This document shows, piece by piece, positions 62,981-64,000 of a stretch of DNA of 64,000 nucleotides (position 1 is the first letter of the stretch; each line of letters starts with the position of its first letter). The translations under genes and the position numbers were made by a program. Under the pieces are notes generated by a model, which saw only the letters and a program-made list of their open reading frames with translations, was not told the origin of the DNA and ran no database searches. The stretch comes from Candidatus Bathyarchaeota archaeon (GTDB lineage: Archaea > Thermoproteota > Bathyarchaeia > Bathyarchaeales > Bathycorpusculaceae): positions 186,001-250,000 of the forward strand of contig JAOZHV010000059.1 in assembly GCA_026014725.1 (NCBI GenBank), written 5' to 3'.

Positions 62981-64000
62981 TTGTTGGTCACCTTTTCGAA
63001 TACTGCGATTTCCCGCGTTAGCGTCCTGTGAACGTAGGCGAAGTGTGATTCCACATGCCGAAAGCCCAAGCGGGCGCCGATACGGGATATGTTTAATGTT
63101 TTAGGGGAAGCTATACAAATCCGTTGCCCCGCGCCGAGGAGTTGCCAAGATGAAGCCAGAACTTCTGTGACTAGTTGTTTGGTTGTTGATTTGAGGGTGC
63201 TTGCTGAGCGTCCGTAAGGGGGGTCAGTAACCACCACGTCTACTCGTGTGAATGGGAGTTTGCGTGCGTCAGCTAAAATCAGTCCCTCGGCTGTGATGTG
63301 GAAGTATGCGAGGTTTTTTTTAGCGCCCAACACCATCCGTTTCTGTGCATCAACGCCGATTGCGCGGCAACCGATGTATGTGGCTTCGATGAGGGAGCTG
63401 CCTGTGCCGCAGAACGGGTCAAGCACCAAGCTTTCTGCTTTTGCGTGTGCGAGGTTTACCATGCAGCGTGTGAGTTTTGAGGGCATGGCTGATGGGTGGA
63501 AGAAGGGTTTTTTTCGTGGTCTGCGTTCGCTGAAGGTTTTGGTTTGGATTTCGGTTAGTTTTAAGCCGAAGATGAGTTTTTCGTTTGTGATGATGCCGAT
63601 GAAGGTTTTGTCTGGGTTTTTGAGGTTAACTTTTGTGCCTTGGGTGCGTTGGAGGATTATTTTGCCTAGTTTGCCTTCGAGGGTCATGGTGTTTATGTTT
63701 TGGTCGGCGTAGTTTTTTATGCGGTTTATGCGTACTGAAAAGGTTTCGCCTGTTTTGAGGACGGCGGAGTAGTCTGTTTGGTTTGCGGTTTTTGTGATGT
63801 CGGTTTCTGTTGCTTGTGAGATGAATAGTTCTTGTGCGCAGACGCGTGTGAATGCGGCTCTTATCTGCACGGGCTCCACGCTTGAGAGGTCGGCTTCTAA
63901 GCGCAGGGTTTGGTCTAGCACTTCAACGTTTGAGTAGGCGTAGCCTTCGGCTTCAAGGATTGCTTTTACTTCTGCGGCTGGCAGGGTTTCGTTTTCGCCT
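62977..64000 (-). CDS. THUMP-domain RNA methyltransferase, 5'-truncated by the window edge
   Basis: The frame continues past 63921 without a stop to the window end (GENETLPAAEVKAILEAEGY), so the true start is outside. A THUMP-like domain (TDYSVKT...SVRINRIK) precedes a SAM domain: DPFCGTGSSLIEA, GVDAQKRMV and catalytic DPPYG. This matches archaeal tRNA m2G10 methyltransferases (Trm11/TrmG10). Overlaps rnz by 4 bases. Confidence 0.9.
   Translation of the reverse strand, partial: GENETLPAAEVKAILEAEGYAYSNVEVLDQTLRLEADLSSVEPVQIRAAFTRVCAQELFISQATETDITKTANQTDYSAVLKTGETFSVRINRIKNYADQNINTMTLEGKLGKIILQRTQGTKVNLKNPDKTFIGIITNEKLIFGLKLTEIQTKTFSERRPRKKPFFHPSAMPSKLTRCMVNLAHAKAESLVLDPFCGTGSSLIEATYIGCRAIGVDAQKRMVLGAKKNLAYFHITAEGLILADARKLPFTRVDVVVTDPPYGRSASTLKSTTKQLVTEVLASSWQLLGAGQRICIASPKTLNISRIGARLGFRHVESHFAYVHRTLTREIAVFEKVTNK

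Noticed and set aside
1-64000. CRISPR array
   Set aside because: No series of regularly spaced short direct repeats is visible and no cas gene was recognised.

Overview
This is a stretch of archaeal chromosome at roughly 45% GC. The evidence is archaeal-type S19e, L39e, L31e and PDCD5 genes, the RNase P subunit Rpp21, NucS, an archaeal SRP RNA, TATA-box promoters, and a methanogen-type Mvh hydrogenase with HdrBC. The mix (Hdr/Mvh, a trp operon with TRP boxes, a rhamnose pathway, many signal-peptide proteins with short C-terminal membrane anchors) fits an uncultured Bathyarchaeia-like lineage; that placement is an inference. Both window edges cut genes.

Layout. 0-1.2 kb: the end of an ABC-ATPase/acetyltransferase fusion gene, convergent with the SRP RNA gene. 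1.25-7.1 kb: a tightly overlapping trpEGDCBA operon read leftward, with two TGTACA TRP boxes just upstream of its TATA box, no trpF, and a broken trpE start. 7.3-12.1 kb: a 1.6-thousand-residue surface protein. 12.3-17.1 kb: CutA, TrmO, tRNA-Lys(CUU), a flavodoxin, a metalloprotease and small secreted genes. 17.2-18.7 kb: S19e-PDCD5-L39e-L31e. 18.8-28.8 kb: a histidine kinase, HtrA-like protease, MetE-like enzyme, HIT protein, NucS, pyrophosphatase and a sugar dehydrogenase. 28.96 kb: tRNA-Pro(CGG), followed by an accessory island to 33.4 kb with a P-loop shikimate-kinase-like gene, a decayed transposase, a decayed terminase fragment, VapBC, and an intact orphan TerL-TerS pair. 33.5-44.8 kb: YhbY-Rpp21, then surface-glycan genes (RmlABCD, flippase, glycosidase-like protein, acyltransferase, epimerase). 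45-49.8 kb: secreted proteins, a membrane-anchored winged-helix regulator, class II PurE and small membrane genes. 49.8-54.8 kb: HdrC-HdrB-MvhG-MvhA plus a hydrogenase maturation protease. 55-64 kb: an MFS transporter, a fluoride-riboswitch operon (prenyltransferase-like, CrcB, DUF190), CysS, LplA, RNase Z and a THUMP methyltransferase.

Most notable points. (1) A 115-bp inverted repeat, 12 kb apart, has one copy right after tRNA-Pro and the other just upstream of the S19e cluster; inverting between the copies would bring the S19e cluster back toward rnp4-yhbY, its usual archaeal neighbours. (2) A terminase pair stands alone without other phage genes. (3) Two secreted-protein genes share the palindrome TGAAAC-N4-GTTTCA at the same distance from their starts, around a membrane winged-helix gene. 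(4) A fluoride riboswitch heads an operon whose first gene is prenyltransferase-like. (5) Three genes look broken by one base in a homopolymer, which points to consensus errors.
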